Positions 43,644 to 52,758 of a stretch of DNA of 64,000 bases are shown here, in pieces. The notes beneath the pieces are model-generated. The model searched no databases. It saw nothing but the letters and a program-made list of their open reading frames with translations, and was not told the origin of the DNA. Each line of letters starts with the position of its first letter. Position 1 is the first letter of the stretch. The translations under genes and the position numbers were made by a program. Source of the DNA: DAOPKN01 sp035391225 (GTDB lineage: Bacteria; Thermotogota; Thermotogae; MWEM01); the NCBI GenBank assembly GCA_035391225.1, contig DAOPKN010000010.1, forward strand, positions 1-64,000, in the 5' to 3' direction.

Positions 43644-44765
43644 TTATTCCATCTCTCTTCGGAAAATCGTGGTTCCCATCCAGGGGATCATGAACAAGCC
43701 AATCGCGAAAAAGACCAGCACAGTGAGCCAAAATTCTCCCACGGGCATGATGTCTTGGCCGAGGGAGTAGCGCATCATCTTCGCCACGTAGGTCATGGGC
43801 AAGAAACCCGCCACGTTCTGCAGCCAGTCCGGTAGAAGTTGCAACGGGAAGTACACCCCGGAGAAAAAGATCATGATGTTGGCCATGATGTTGGAGAGGT
43901 TCATCGCGGCGTTGGGTTCGCGGAACGCGACGAGGAAAAAGCCTCCTATCCCCATCATCACCAGCATCGAGGAAAGAAAGCTGAACACGAAGGGGAGAAA
44001 CAAGATCGTGTACTGGATTTGGAAGATCAGTACGGCGAGGAGCATGATCACCCCGACGGAAAGGGCGGAGGTTAAAAAGGTGTTGAACACATCTCCAAAG
44101 AGGAAAATCGAACCATCGAGAGGGGTGGCCAGTAATCGCTTGATCACACCGTCCTTGCGGTAGTACCCGAAACTCACGATCAGGGAGGAAAGCCCCGCGA
44201 AGGAAATGGAAACCGAGATGACTCCCGCGATGATGTAACCCAGGGACGTCACTTTCTTTTGGGTGAACGTCACATCGTCCATTTCCACGGCGAGTAACTG
44301 GTTAAAACCCGCAAGCCGTTTCACCATTTCCTGGGATAGATTCTGCACGTACGATTGGTACAGCGGGTTTTGGTTTTGCCGCCCTGCGTTCAGCACCATG
44401 TGGAAAGACAATCCATCCGCATCGCTTTCGAGGTGCACCCCGAAAACAATGGAATTCGCAGATTGTTCCACCCCGGTTTTCAAGTCCGCGACGCTTTTCG
44501 CTTGGAAGGGTTCTAAGGAAAGCGCGCTGCAGGTATCGAGGAAAGTATCGCGGATTTCCGGAGATACTCCTTCGCCGAAGAAAACCCCGAAGGGTGTAAG
44601 GGATCCTTCGGTGTTTCCGGTCATGGAAAAGGAGGCTTCGTTCCCAAAGGCGAAACCGAAAATCACCATGAACATGATGGGGAACATCAGCGTCCAAAAC
44701 AGGAACCCCTTGTCGCGGATCCGGTTGTAAAAAAAAGCCATGAAAATACTTCGGAAAGCCTTCAT
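43644..44765 (-). CDS. ABC-2 exporter permease B
   Basis: The protein has 373 residues from the ATG at 44765, which overlaps the stop of the previous permease (ATGA) and follows GGGAGGGAG. TM1 lies at about 20-45, with a beta-rich extracytoplasmic domain up to about 160 and five helices afterwards. The helix-loop FGYYRKDGVIKRLLATPLDGSIFLFGDV is the usual cytoplasmic coupling region. It pairs with permease A and the ATPase of the same operon. Confidence 0.88.
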   Translation of the reverse strand: MKAFRSIFMAFFYNRIRDKGFLFWTLMFPIMFMVIFGFAFGNEASFSMTGNTEGSLTPFGVFFGEGVSPEIRDTFLDTCSALSLEPFQAKSVADLKTGVEQSANSIVFGVHLESDADGLSFHMVLNAGRQNQNPLYQSYVQNLSQEMVKRLAGFNQLLAVEMDDVTFTQKKVTSLGYIIAGVISVSISFAGLSSLIVSFGYYRKDGVIKRLLATPLDGSIFLFGDVFNTFLTSALSVGVIMLLAVLIFQIQYTILFLPFVFSFLSSMLVMMGIGGFFLVAFREPNAAMNLSNIMANIMIFFSGVYFPLQLLPDWLQNVAGFLPMTYVAKMMRYSLGQDIMPVGEFWLTVLVFFAIGLFMIPWMGTTIFRREME

Positions 44766-45934
44766 ACCGTATCTCCCTCCCACTTAAAGCGCCAAATGGC
44801 AATTGCCCACAACAGCACGATCCAGGCCACGGGCACCAGAGTATGCAGGTACCCCGGGAGGGGAGACTCCATCAACCCCGTGGATTGCCGGATCCCTGCG
44901 GCGAGGTACGTCATGGGGTTTATGTAGACGAACCAGCGAACCGCAAGCGGAAGGTCGAATACCGGGAAGTACAATCCCCCCAGGAACTGCATGGGAAAGA
45001 AAATGACGTTGGCGAAGGTGTTGGCGGTGTTCCCACTTTTCGCGGTTCCCCCTATGAACAAGCCAAAGGCAAGGGCAGTGAGCGCTCCCAGGAAAGAGTA
45101 GTATACCGCCCCGGGTTTCAAGATGGACCAAGAAGTCCCGAACACAAAGTGGGAAAAGAGGATCAACATCACGAAAACGATCACCATGAGCACCAATTTC
45201 CCCACCATTTGCGCGAAAAGGAAATCAATCGCCCGCAGAGGAGTAGCGGCAAAACGCTTGAGCACGTTTTTCTTGCGCAAAAAGGCCATGGATGTTCCCA
45301 GGCCAAAAAGCCCCGTGCTGAAGAAACCCATGATCAGTACGCCGGGGAGATAGAAATCCGCGTAGGAGAACTCCCCGGTGCTTCCCACCGATTCCGAATC
45401 GATGTGAACGTCCATGACGTGCAGGTTCATTTGCTTGGCCGCTTCGATGTTGACAGCGGCAAACACCTGTTCCAAAACCTGGGAAGCCAGGCTGGAACCG
45501 TCCCGCACGGGCACTCGCGAAACTTCCACAACGGGAGGCTGCGGCTTGACCCGCTCGTTTCGCAGGAAAAGAACGGCCCTGCTCCACTGCATGTTGAAAT
45601 CGGTGGGTATGGAAAGCAGGATATCGACCTTTTGATCGCGCAACAGGTTCATTCCTTGCTCGTGGTCTTCCACTTCGATGATGGAAAACAAGGCAGGTTG
45701 GTCGAGGGTATCGGTGGAAATGGAATCCAACACCTGGTGGAGGATTTTCGACCCCATGCCGTCCCCCGATGCGTCGAGAAGCGCCATTTTGAAATGGACC
45801 GAAGAGCTTCCCATGTTGGAAAAAATGATGGTCAAAATCGTCATCAGCACAAGGGGAAACGCGAAAATCCAAAACAGCACCTCCTTCTCGCGTAGGTCAT
45901 CGAACAGAAGGCTCTTGAAAAGTTGGACGTTCAT
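44762..45934 (-). CDS. ABC-2 exporter permease A
   Basis: The protein has 390 residues with the same layout as permease B: TM1, a soluble loop from about 40 to 215, then five helices with LRKKNVLKRFAATPLRAIDFLFAQ as coupling segment. It starts one base after the ATPase stop. Two different permeases suggest a heterodimeric exporter. Confidence 0.88.
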   Translation of the reverse strand: MNVQLFKSLLFDDLREKEVLFWIFAFPLVLMTILTIIFSNMGSSSVHFKMALLDASGDGMGSKILHQVLDSISTDTLDQPALFSIIEVEDHEQGMNLLRDQKVDILLSIPTDFNMQWSRAVLFLRNERVKPQPPVVEVSRVPVRDGSSLASQVLEQVFAAVNIEAAKQMNLHVMDVHIDSESVGSTGEFSYADFYLPGVLIMGFFSTGLFGLGTSMAFLRKKNVLKRFAATPLRAIDFLFAQMVGKLVLMVIVFVMLILFSHFVFGTSWSILKPGAVYYSFLGALTALAFGLFIGGTAKSGNTANTFANVIFFPMQFLGGLYFPVFDLPLAVRWFVYINPMTYLAAGIRQSTGLMESPLPGYLHTLVPVAWIVLLWAIAIWRFKWEGDTV

Positions 45935-45935
45935 G

Positions 45936-46856
45936 CTAATCCCTGAGCCTCCTTCCCGTGAGGGTCAAAAACACGTCTTCCAGGTTGGGCTGGCGAATGC
46001 TGATATCCGCCAACGCGATTTGCTTTTTGCGCGCCCAGCTCATGACCTTGTCCAAGGTTTGGTGCAAGTTCTTGGTCGGAATGACAACGTGTTCCCCCTC
46101 GATTTCCACGCTTTCCTCATCCCAGCTGTCCATTTCCTGGATTTCCTCTTCGCTGACTTTCATGGAGAATTCGATGTAATTGCGCTCGCCGAGTTTTTGA
46201 ATGTGGCCCATCGGGGAGTCCATGGCAATGATCTTTCCATGGTCCATGATGCACACCATGTCGGAAAGGCGTTGCGCTTCTTCCATGTAATGGGTGGTGA
46301 GAAAAATGGTCTTCCCCTGCTTGCGCAACAGTTCGATGATATCCCAGATGTTTCGTCGTGCTTGCGGATCTAATCCCGTTGTGGGCTCGTCCAGGAAGAC
46401 CATTTCCGGGTCGTTGATCAACGCACAGGCAATGGCCACCCTCTGCTTTTGCCCGCCAGAAAGCTTCTCCACGAGGTCGTTCCGCTTTTCTTCGAGCGAA
46501 ACGAACTGGATGATCTGCTCCGGCGGCAAGCTTTTCTTGAAAAAGGAAGCAAACAGCGCGAGCGTTTCCTTCACCTTCAGATGGGGGATGAAGTTGGTGG
46601 ATTGGAGCAATACCCCGATTTTTTCCTTGGTCTGTCGGTCCACTTTTTTCATCTTTTTGCCGAAAAACTCGATTTCTCCACTGGTGGAGTGTCGAATTCC
46701 CTCGATGATTTCCAGAGTGGTCGTTTTTCCCGCTCCGTTTGGACCCAAAAGGGTAAACACGGTTCCACGTGGTATTTGAAAACTCACTCCGTCCACTGCT
46801 TTCACGGTGGGGAAGTATTTCTTGAGTTCTTGTACTTGTAAAACAATATCCGGCAT
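45936..46856 (-). CDS. ABC-2 exporter ATPase
   Basis: The protein has 306 residues from the ATG at 46856, five bases after GGAGGTG. It contains Walker A GPNGAGKTTT, Q-loop VLLQSTNF, LSGGQKQRVAIACAL and MVFLDEPTTGLDP. A C-terminal extension (residues about 215-306) of the DUF4162 kind follows, ending in QPNLEDVFLTLTGR. Its two permeases follow directly. It probably exports a drug, lipid or peptide. Confidence 0.93.
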   Translation of the reverse strand: MPDIVLQVQELKKYFPTVKAVDGVSFQIPRGTVFTLLGPNGAGKTTTLEIIEGIRHSTSGEIEFFGKKMKKVDRQTKEKIGVLLQSTNFIPHLKVKETLALFASFFKKSLPPEQIIQFVSLEEKRNDLVEKLSGGQKQRVAIACALINDPEMVFLDEPTTGLDPQARRNIWDIIELLRKQGKTIFLTTHYMEEAQRLSDMVCIMDHGKIIAMDSPMGHIQKLGERNYIEFSMKVSEEEIQEMDSWDEESVEIEGEHVVIPTKNLHQTLDKVMSWARKKQIALADISIRQPNLEDVFLTLTGRRLRD

Positions 46857-46905
46857 GGCAACACCTCCAGAAAAAAACCAGGGAACAAACCATGGCTTTT
46901 TTTGA

Positions 46906-46934
46906 ATCCTATCATAACTTGGCAGGTATGTCAA
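46906..46934 (-). promoter_or_regulatory. Promoter of the ABC-2 exporter operon
   Basis: On the minus strand TTGACA (46934-46929), 17 bases and TAGGAT (46911-46906), about 50 bases before the ATG. Confidence 0.65.
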
Positions 46935-47260
46935 CAAAAAAAGGGGTCCGGCAGGAGCAAACAGTGAAAAAAAATGCAGTCTGGTGGATTGGGGTGGGCG
47001 CAGCCGGGGAAAACGGAAATTGCCGTGTTGCACCCTTTTGGATGTACCCCAGGGAAAATCGAGCGATTTCTGCCATTGGCATCTTTTCGGGTTTCGGTGG
47101 GTGTGCCATGAACAGGCAAACAGCGAGGTTCCCCACCGATTTTGGGCTTTGCGAGTGCAACTGGTGTTATCTGGCAATGCATACTTCGGGAAAACCAAGG
47201 TTGCAGCATTCAGCGATGGCTAATCGTGGAAAAACCCCAAAAAAACGGTTTTCACAGGCT

Positions 47261-47288
47261 TTGGGAAATTTGGCACGAACTGTACAAT
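47261..47288 (+). promoter_or_regulatory. Promoter of gdhA
   Basis: TTGGGA (47261-47266), 16 bases and TACAAT (47283-47288), 47 bases before the GTG start. Confidence 0.5.
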
Positions 47289-47334
47289 CAAATTGAAAGG
47301 AAACGTATTTTACCATTGTTAAGGAGGGTCAACC

Positions 47335-48597
47335 GTGAGCTTATTTGAAAATGCCGTGCGACAGTTTAACAAGGCGGCGGACGTGATGAACTTGGACATG
47401 AACCTGAGAGAGGTTCTGTCTAAACCCAAAAGGGAACTGACCGTAAACTTCCCCGTGCGCATGGATGATGGCAGTGTGAAGGTGTTTACCGGTCATCGCG
47501 TGCAGCATAGCATCGCAAGGGGTCCTGCCAAGGGTGGCATTCGCTACCACCAGGATGTATCGCTGGACGAAGTGAAGGCTCTTGCTTTCTGGATGACGTG
47601 GAAGGGAGCGGTAGTGGGTATTCCCTTTGGCGGAGGAAAAGGTGGGGTACAAGTCGACCCCTCGCTTCTTTCGGAGAGCGAATTGGAACGGCTTTCGCGG
47701 CGCTTTTTCTCGGAAATCCAAATCATCATTGGCGAAGATAAGGATATTCCTGCACCGGACGTGAACACCAGCGGCAAAATCATGGCATGGTACATGGATA
47801 CATACAGCATGAACATCGGCCACTCGGTTTTGGGCATTGTGACCGGAAAGCCGATTGAAGTGGGAGGTTCCTTGGGCCGTACCGAAGCTACCGGACGCGG
47901 TGTGCGGGTTTGCGCGGAAGAAGTGGTGAAATACCTGAACGAAAAGGGAAAATTAGACAAACCCATCAACCGCATGAACGTTGCGGTGCAAGGCTTTGGA
48001 AACGTGGGCCAGTACGCTGCCCTTTTGCTGGATCAAGAATGTGGAGCACGCATCGTTGCCGTAAGTGATGTTTCCGGAGGCCTCTACAAGGAAGAGGGTT
48101 TCAATGTCCAGGACTTAATCGAATACACGGAGCAAAACAAGGTGATCAAGGGATATCCAAAGGCGGACAGGGAAATCAGCAACGAGGAATTGCTCACGAT
48201 GGACGTGGACATCCTTGCCCCTTGTGCCTTGGAGAACCAGATTACCCAGGAAAACGCGGACAAAATTCGTGCCAAGATCATCGTGGAGGGTGCGAATGGC
48301 CCCGTTACCCCGGAAGCGGATGAAATCCTTCTCAAGAAGGGTATCTTCATCGTTCCCGACTTTTTGGCGAACGCAGGAGGGGTTACGGTTTCCTACTTCG
48401 AATGGGTGCAAGGCTTGCAGTGGTTCTTCTGGGACCTGGACGAAATTCGCAAGGCGCTGCATCGCATCATGACCAACGCATTCTCGGACGTGGTGAAGGC
48501 CATGGAAAAGTACGATACCGACATGCGGTCCGCAGCGTACGTTGTAGCCATTGAAAAGGTTGCGACCGCTACCAAGCTCCGCGGAATCTACCCCTGA
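47335..48597 (+). CDS. gdhA: Glutamate dehydrogenase
   Basis: The protein has 420 residues, with a GTG start after AAGGAGGG. The catalytic region KGGIRYHQDVSLDEVKALAFWMTWKGAVVGIPFGGGKGG holds the substrate and catalytic lysines. The nucleotide-binding domain has VQGFGNVGQYAA. The length fits the hexameric, thermophile-like class that uses NAD or NADP. It links 2-oxoglutarate and ammonium with glutamate, so it serves amino-acid fermentation or nitrogen assimilation. It is monocistronic. Confidence 0.96.
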   Translation: MSLFENAVRQFNKAADVMNLDMNLREVLSKPKRELTVNFPVRMDDGSVKVFTGHRVQHSIARGPAKGGIRYHQDVSLDEVKALAFWMTWKGAVVGIPFGGGKGGVQVDPSLLSESELERLSRRFFSEIQIIIGEDKDIPAPDVNTSGKIMAWYMDTYSMNIGHSVLGIVTGKPIEVGGSLGRTEATGRGVRVCAEEVVKYLNEKGKLDKPINRMNVAVQGFGNVGQYAALLLDQECGARIVAVSDVSGGLYKEEGFNVQDLIEYTEQNKVIKGYPKADREISNEELLTMDVDILAPCALENQITQENADKIRAKIIVEGANGPVTPEADEILLKKGIFIVPDFLANAGGVTVSYFEWVQGLQWFFWDLDEIRKALHRIMTNAFSDVVKAMEKYDTDMRSAAYVVAIEKVATATKLRGIYP

Positions 48598-48609
48598 CCT
48601 TTTCCCAAT

Positions 48610-48639
48610 AAAAAAAGCCCCCATTTGGGGGCTTTTTTT
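48610..48639. terminator. Bidirectional terminator between gdhA and the coiled-coil gene
   Basis: Seven A, GCCCCC, an ATTT loop, GGGGGC and seven T. The stop codon of the minus-strand gene lies at its edge. Confidence 0.9.
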
Positions 48640-51547
48640 ATGTGCGCTGTCTGCGAAGCCAGAGCAGTTCCTTTTGCGCCCGTTCCAAGGCTCTTTCTTT
48701 ACCCGAGAGCTGTTGTTCCGCTTCTTTCAAAAGGGTTTTGAGCACCGCGATTTCGGATGGATCCATCTCTGGGGAAGGTTGAGCGGCTGGGTGTTCCTGG
48801 GAACCCTGTTCGTTTCCCTTTTGGAGTGTGGACAAAAGCTGGTTGATGCGGGCATTTTTCTCGCTGATCTGATGGTCCAACGAGGCCACCAACTGCTGTA
48901 AGTGGTTCTTTTCTTCGTGCAACTGCTGGATACGTTCGCTTTCCTGTTGGGCAGTCGTTTGGGATTGCTGCAGTCGTGCGTGCATTTCCTCCAGCTTGGT
49001 GCATGCATTCTTTGCTTCGCGTTGCAGCTTCTCTTTCTCTTCGTTGCTTTTTTCCAGCTTTTGCTGGAGCTGTAGAGTGCGCGCTTCGCCTGCCTGCACA
49101 CGATGCTGTAGATCAGCTTGGAGGGACACGAAGAAGGCACTGTTCTTTCGGAACTGCGCATTTTGCTTGTGGATCGTGATTTCCAACCTGCGTTTCGCCT
49201 TTTCTTGTTGGAGGAGGCGTTTCAACCAAGTAGCACGTTGCTCTTGGAAGAGCGAGACTTGCTTGCGATGGAAAATCAGCTCCTCGTGGAGCAATTGTAG
49301 ACGTTGCTCCATCTCGCGCAGCTGTTGGCGAAGCGAGTCTTTTTCCTTGAGAACCTCGTTTTGGCTTTGCTCCATCGCGTTGACCTGGTGGGCGAGATCC
49401 AATTGCTTCTGCGCGTATACTTGCTCTTGGTGTTCCAGTTGCTCGATTTTCCGCTCGCGTTCCTGTAGCAGCAGCTTGTATTCCTCCAAGTTTCCCCGCA
49501 ACCCTTTCACCTTGTTTTCGGCTTCTTCCCACTTTCGGTGCACGTGCTCCCGTTCGCTTGCGTCCTGTGCAGCCTGCTCCTCCACCTGGTGGATTTTCTT
49601 TTGCAGCAGGTGGTTTTGGTTCTTCAGGTTTTCCAGTTGCAGGTTTTGGGTAGAAAGCTGGGTTTGCAGGTGCGCGGTTCGGGTTTCCTGTTCTTCGCGC
49701 ATGGCCTTGAACTTGGCATGATCTGTCTCTTTTTGGGAAAGGGTTTGCAGCAAATCGTCCCTTTCTCTTTCCAGGATTTGACGGGTATCCGAATCGGAAG
49801 CGTGCAGGTTTTGCAACTGGGCGTTTTGCTTTTCCAGTTCCTGGATCCGGTTTTGCAGTTGCTGTTCCTTGGCAGCAAGGTGCTCGATCTTCCAGGACAG
49901 GGACTGGATCTTTTGTTCTTGGGACAAAGCCTGGGTTTCGCTTTCGCGCAGGGAGGCCTTCAGCTTCTCGGTTGCTTCCCGTTCCTGCTTGGCCTGGGAT
50001 ACTTCGTGCTGAAGGTCGTGGAGCTGTTGTTCCAGCGCGTCGCTTTGTTGTTGTTGGGCGCGGAACGTTTCTTCCTGCTGGGCTTGGAATTCCTCGTGTT
50101 TTTGGATTTGCAGGTGCAAGCGGGTGCTTTCTTCCAACCACTTCTTCTTTTGTTCTTGCAGAAGTCGGAGTTCACTGGAAAGGGAAAGGTTTTTCTGGCG
50201 GTTTTCTTCCAGGTGTTTCTCCGTGATATGCAATTCTTCCTGGTTTTTTTGGTGGGCTTGGCGTATTTCCGAAAGCAGGTGCTTGTCTTGCTGCAGCTGC
50301 TGGTTCTCTTCGCGCAAGGATTGCAGGACTTCTTTTTGCCGGGCAAGTTCGCGAAGCACGTTGCGATGGGAATTTTGCAGCTGCTGCAACCCCTCTTCTT
50401 TTTGCTGCGCTTGTGCCTGGGTTTCCACCAAGCGATCTTGCAGGGATTTGTGTTCGTTTTGCAGCGCGATGTTTTTTTCCCGGGAAACCACTTGCTGGCG
50501 GGAAAGCACTTGCGTGGTTTCTTCCAGTTGTGCCAGTTGTTGTTGGCTTTGCCGGAGACTGGTGTGTGCTTGTTCCAGGTGCTTTTGCAATGCCTGGTTC
50601 TCGTCCATCTTCTCCTGGAGTTTCTGCATGGCATTTTGGTGGTTTTGTTTCAGGCTCTCCAAGGATTCCCTTGCACGGCGCGTTTGCTCTTCCAGCAACT
50701 GGTTTTTCTTCTCCAGCTCATCGATGGTTTGGGTATCTTGTTGGTGGTCTCCCTGGGTTTGTGCCAAGGCGTGCTCTTTTTCTTCCAACTGGGATTTGAG
50801 GGTACCATTTTCTCCCAGAAGCTGCGTGATTTTTCCGGATAGTTGCTCCAATTGTTCGTTCTGGCCCTCGAAACGCTCTGCAAGTTTCCGGTTTTCCAGC
50901 AAAAGGGTTTCCATCTTCTTCTCGAAATGGGGGACCAAGGAGAGGTTCTTCAAGAAGATTTCAAAGGGCTTTTCCGTGGAAGAAAGGAAGAAGGGGTTTT
51001 CGACGGTTTGCTCTTGGAAGAAAATGACAGGATGCGCGGAAAATGCCGGCCACACGCTTTCGGAGTCTAACTGTTTGACATGGTAGAGGAAGAGGCCTTT
51101 GCGATTCGAGGATGCAAAAAAGGAGTGCAGGGAATGCAAGAATTCGTCGAAGTGCGCAGAATGGTATTGTTTCAGCAGTACCGGGGTTAGTTCCAGAAGG
51201 AAAAAGAACCCCCCAAACCCTTCTGAGCGGGCTTTCCTTTCCTCCTTCTCGAGCACGAACAAGAGGGTTTCCAGGTTGAGCTGCCCTTCTCGAAGGTACA
51301 CGTCTTGCGCGCTCCAAACCTTCAGTTGCCCCTCAAGCAGCAATTCGGCCACTGGGGCAAGCGCAGCGGAATACATTTCCTCGGCGCCTTCTCGGTCGGG
51401 TTGATCGTGCACCACCAAGATCTTACTTTTTTTGCGAACCTGTTCCGGAAGGATACCTTCCAGCAGTTTTTGGCATGTGTTTCCATTCGTTAAGAAAGCT
51501 GCAGCATGATTTGCGGCCAGTACGTTTTCCACACCAGTTTCCCCCAT
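48638..51547 (-). CDS. MEDS-like sensory domain fused to a very long coiled coil
   Basis: The protein has 969 residues. Residues 1-200 resemble the MEDS domain (a degenerate RecA/KaiC-like sensory fold found in DcmR): NHAAAFLTNGNTCQKLLEGILPEQV, then ILVVHD, VYLREGQLNLETLL, a hydrophobic FFLLELTPVLLKQYHSAHFDEFLHSL, FLYHVKQL, and the end motif HPVIF...NPFF (residues 172-187). Residues 205-960 are an almost unbroken Q/E/L-rich heptad coiled coil without Pro, over 100 nm long if extended. The start could be the ATG at 51547 or the GTG at 51532, which has a better ribosome site (GGGGGA). The role is unknown; a sensory scaffold, filament or chromosome/cell-division protein is possible. Confidence 0.72.
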   Translation of the reverse strand: MGETGVENVLAANHAAAFLTNGNTCQKLLEGILPEQVRKKSKILVVHDQPDREGAEEMYSAALAPVAELLLEGQLKVWSAQDVYLREGQLNLETLLFVLEKEERKARSEGFGGFFFLLELTPVLLKQYHSAHFDEFLHSLHSFFASSNRKGLFLYHVKQLDSESVWPAFSAHPVIFFQEQTVENPFFLSSTEKPFEIFLKNLSLVPHFEKKMETLLLENRKLAERFEGQNEQLEQLSGKITQLLGENGTLKSQLEEKEHALAQTQGDHQQDTQTIDELEKKNQLLEEQTRRARESLESLKQNHQNAMQKLQEKMDENQALQKHLEQAHTSLRQSQQQLAQLEETTQVLSRQQVVSREKNIALQNEHKSLQDRLVETQAQAQQKEEGLQQLQNSHRNVLRELARQKEVLQSLREENQQLQQDKHLLSEIRQAHQKNQEELHITEKHLEENRQKNLSLSSELRLLQEQKKKWLEESTRLHLQIQKHEEFQAQQEETFRAQQQQSDALEQQLHDLQHEVSQAKQEREATEKLKASLRESETQALSQEQKIQSLSWKIEHLAAKEQQLQNRIQELEKQNAQLQNLHASDSDTRQILERERDDLLQTLSQKETDHAKFKAMREEQETRTAHLQTQLSTQNLQLENLKNQNHLLQKKIHQVEEQAAQDASEREHVHRKWEEAENKVKGLRGNLEEYKLLLQERERKIEQLEHQEQVYAQKQLDLAHQVNAMEQSQNEVLKEKDSLRQQLREMEQRLQLLHEELIFHRKQVSLFQEQRATWLKRLLQQEKAKRRLEITIHKQNAQFRKNSAFFVSLQADLQHRVQAGEARTLQLQQKLEKSNEEKEKLQREAKNACTKLEEMHARLQQSQTTAQQESERIQQLHEEKNHLQQLVASLDHQISEKNARINQLLSTLQKGNEQGSQEHPAAQPSPEMDPSEIAVLKTLLKEAEQQLSGKERALERAQKELLWLRRQRT

Positions 51548-51605
51548 CCCACACGTTTTTTTTATTGTATCACAAATCCTGCCGGAACGCGGATACCCTT
51601 GGGGG

Positions 51606-52511
51606 TTATTCCGGCAAGATTTTTACCCGAGTGCCCACGGGAAGAAGCTTTGCCAGCAGGGAAACATCTTGGTTGAACATGCGAATGCAACCGTGGGAAA
51701 CTTGCTTTCCGATTTCCCAGGGTTTGTTGGTGCCATGGATACCGTACTGCGGGTCGCTCAGTTCCAGCCACCAGCTTCCCAATCCGTTGATGGGAGACAA
51801 GGGTTGGATGAATTCTCCTTCCCAGTAAAGGGCTGGCTGGGGGATTTTCCGTTGGAGAAAGAATTCCCCCGATGGTGTGGAACCGTCACGCCCGGTTGCG
51901 ATGGGAAAGGTTCGCAAGTGGGCATCACCGTACCACAGTTCCAACTTGCACTGGGAAGGGTGAATGAGCAACAAGAACGGGGAGTCGGGAAACCACACCT
52001 TGCCGATGTGCAACACCTGCCCAGGGTGCACATCGTGGACTTCGGGGTTGAGCAGTTGGATGGCGCCCACCGAACTCTGGTTCTCCCGGGCGATTTTGAA
52101 GAAGTAGTCTCCTGGTTGCACGATGATGGTACGTTGCACCGAGGAATGGAGAGGTACGGAGAATTCGTCGGGAAGAAACAAGTATCCCTGTATCTCCAAC
52201 AGGGGAAAGGAAAGGATTTGGGAAGCAGTTGTGAAGCGAAGGCTTGTTTCGCTTCCCTGGAAATGGGATGGATCGTAGGGAAGTTGCCCAAGGAGCCTTC
52301 CGTTTTGCGAAAACAAGGGGAAGGGAACCTCACGCGCTTCGGAAACGAGGACGCATTCCAAAGGGGGTTGCAGGGTAGGGGGTTCTTCCCACACCAGGGT
52401 AAGGAAGAGCTGGTCTTCCCGTTTTTCCGGGAAAACGATAGGTGCCCGGGAAAGAAGGAGTATTCCGGGCACCAGTAGGGTAAACAGCAACAGCCAAGAA
52501 CGGAACGTCAT
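51606..52511 (-). CDS. L,D-transpeptidase (YkuD) with LysM domain
   Basis: The protein has 301 residues. An N-terminal membrane anchor (WLLLFTLLVPGILLL) is followed by a beta region and a LysM (IIVQPGDYFFKIARENQSSVGAIQLLNP) around residues 128-170. The YkuD domain then shows the His/Cys motif HGTNKPWEIGKQVSHGCIRM. It forms 3-3 cross-links in peptidoglycan or attaches proteins to it. Its ATG overlaps the rpoZ stop by ATGA, so it is co-transcribed with remA-gmk-rpoZ. Confidence 0.92.
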   Translation of the reverse strand: MTFRSWLLLFTLLVPGILLLSRAPIVFPEKREDQLFLTLVWEEPPTLQPPLECVLVSEAREVPFPLFSQNGRLLGQLPYDPSHFQGSETSLRFTTASQILSFPLLEIQGYLFLPDEFSVPLHSSVQRTIIVQPGDYFFKIARENQSSVGAIQLLNPEVHDVHPGQVLHIGKVWFPDSPFLLLIHPSQCKLELWYGDAHLRTFPIATGRDGSTPSGEFFLQRKIPQPALYWEGEFIQPLSPINGLGSWWLELSDPQYGIHGTNKPWEIGKQVSHGCIRMFNQDVSLLAKLLPVGTRVKILPE

Positions 52512-52741
52512 TTCACGACGGGTTTCAGCAGTTTCATCATATCTTCGTTCTTTATCTTGACCTTACCTTGCGAAATCTGGTCGATGGATTTTTCCACCAA
52601 GCTTGCCAATTCCACGTGTTCCCCGCGCAAACTGGTTTCTTCTTTCAAACGCTCTGCGCGTTTGCCAATCAAAACCGGGATGGCGTACTTGTAGGGGATA
52701 CGTTCCAGCAAGCGGTCGTAGTTGAAGCTGATTTTGTACAA
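52508..52741 (-). CDS. rpoZ: RNA polymerase omega subunit
   Basis: The protein has 77 residues: ISFNYDRLLERIPYKYAIPVLIGKRAERLKEE is the omega-family core. It helps RNA polymerase assembly and, in some bacteria, ppGpp response. It sits directly after gmk, the common bacterial order. Confidence 0.85.
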   Translation of the reverse strand: MYKISFNYDRLLERIPYKYAIPVLIGKRAERLKEETSLRGEHVELASLVEKSIDQISQGKVKIKNEDMMKLLKPVVK

Positions 52742-52758
52742 GGGAATCCTCCTTTCGT

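Larger units (their letters stand above)
46857..47334. other. 478-base divergent intergenic region
   Basis: It contains the exporter promoter at one end and the gdhA promoter at the other. The middle 300 bases hold no convincing gene, hairpin or repeat. Open frames there show no ribosome site and no family-like sequence. Confidence 0.5.

Noticed and set aside
46892..47296. 134-codon open frame in the exporter-gdhA gap
   Set aside because: No ribosome site, no family-like sequence; it overlaps both promoters.
46857..47334. tRNA or riboswitch in the large gaps
   Set aside because: No cloverleaf arms, T-loop pattern or known riboswitch core could be found here or in the other gaps.
49538..50842. 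434-codon open frame on the plus strand inside the coiled-coil gene
   Set aside because: Leucine/phenylalanine-rich complement of glutamine codons; not a real membrane protein.
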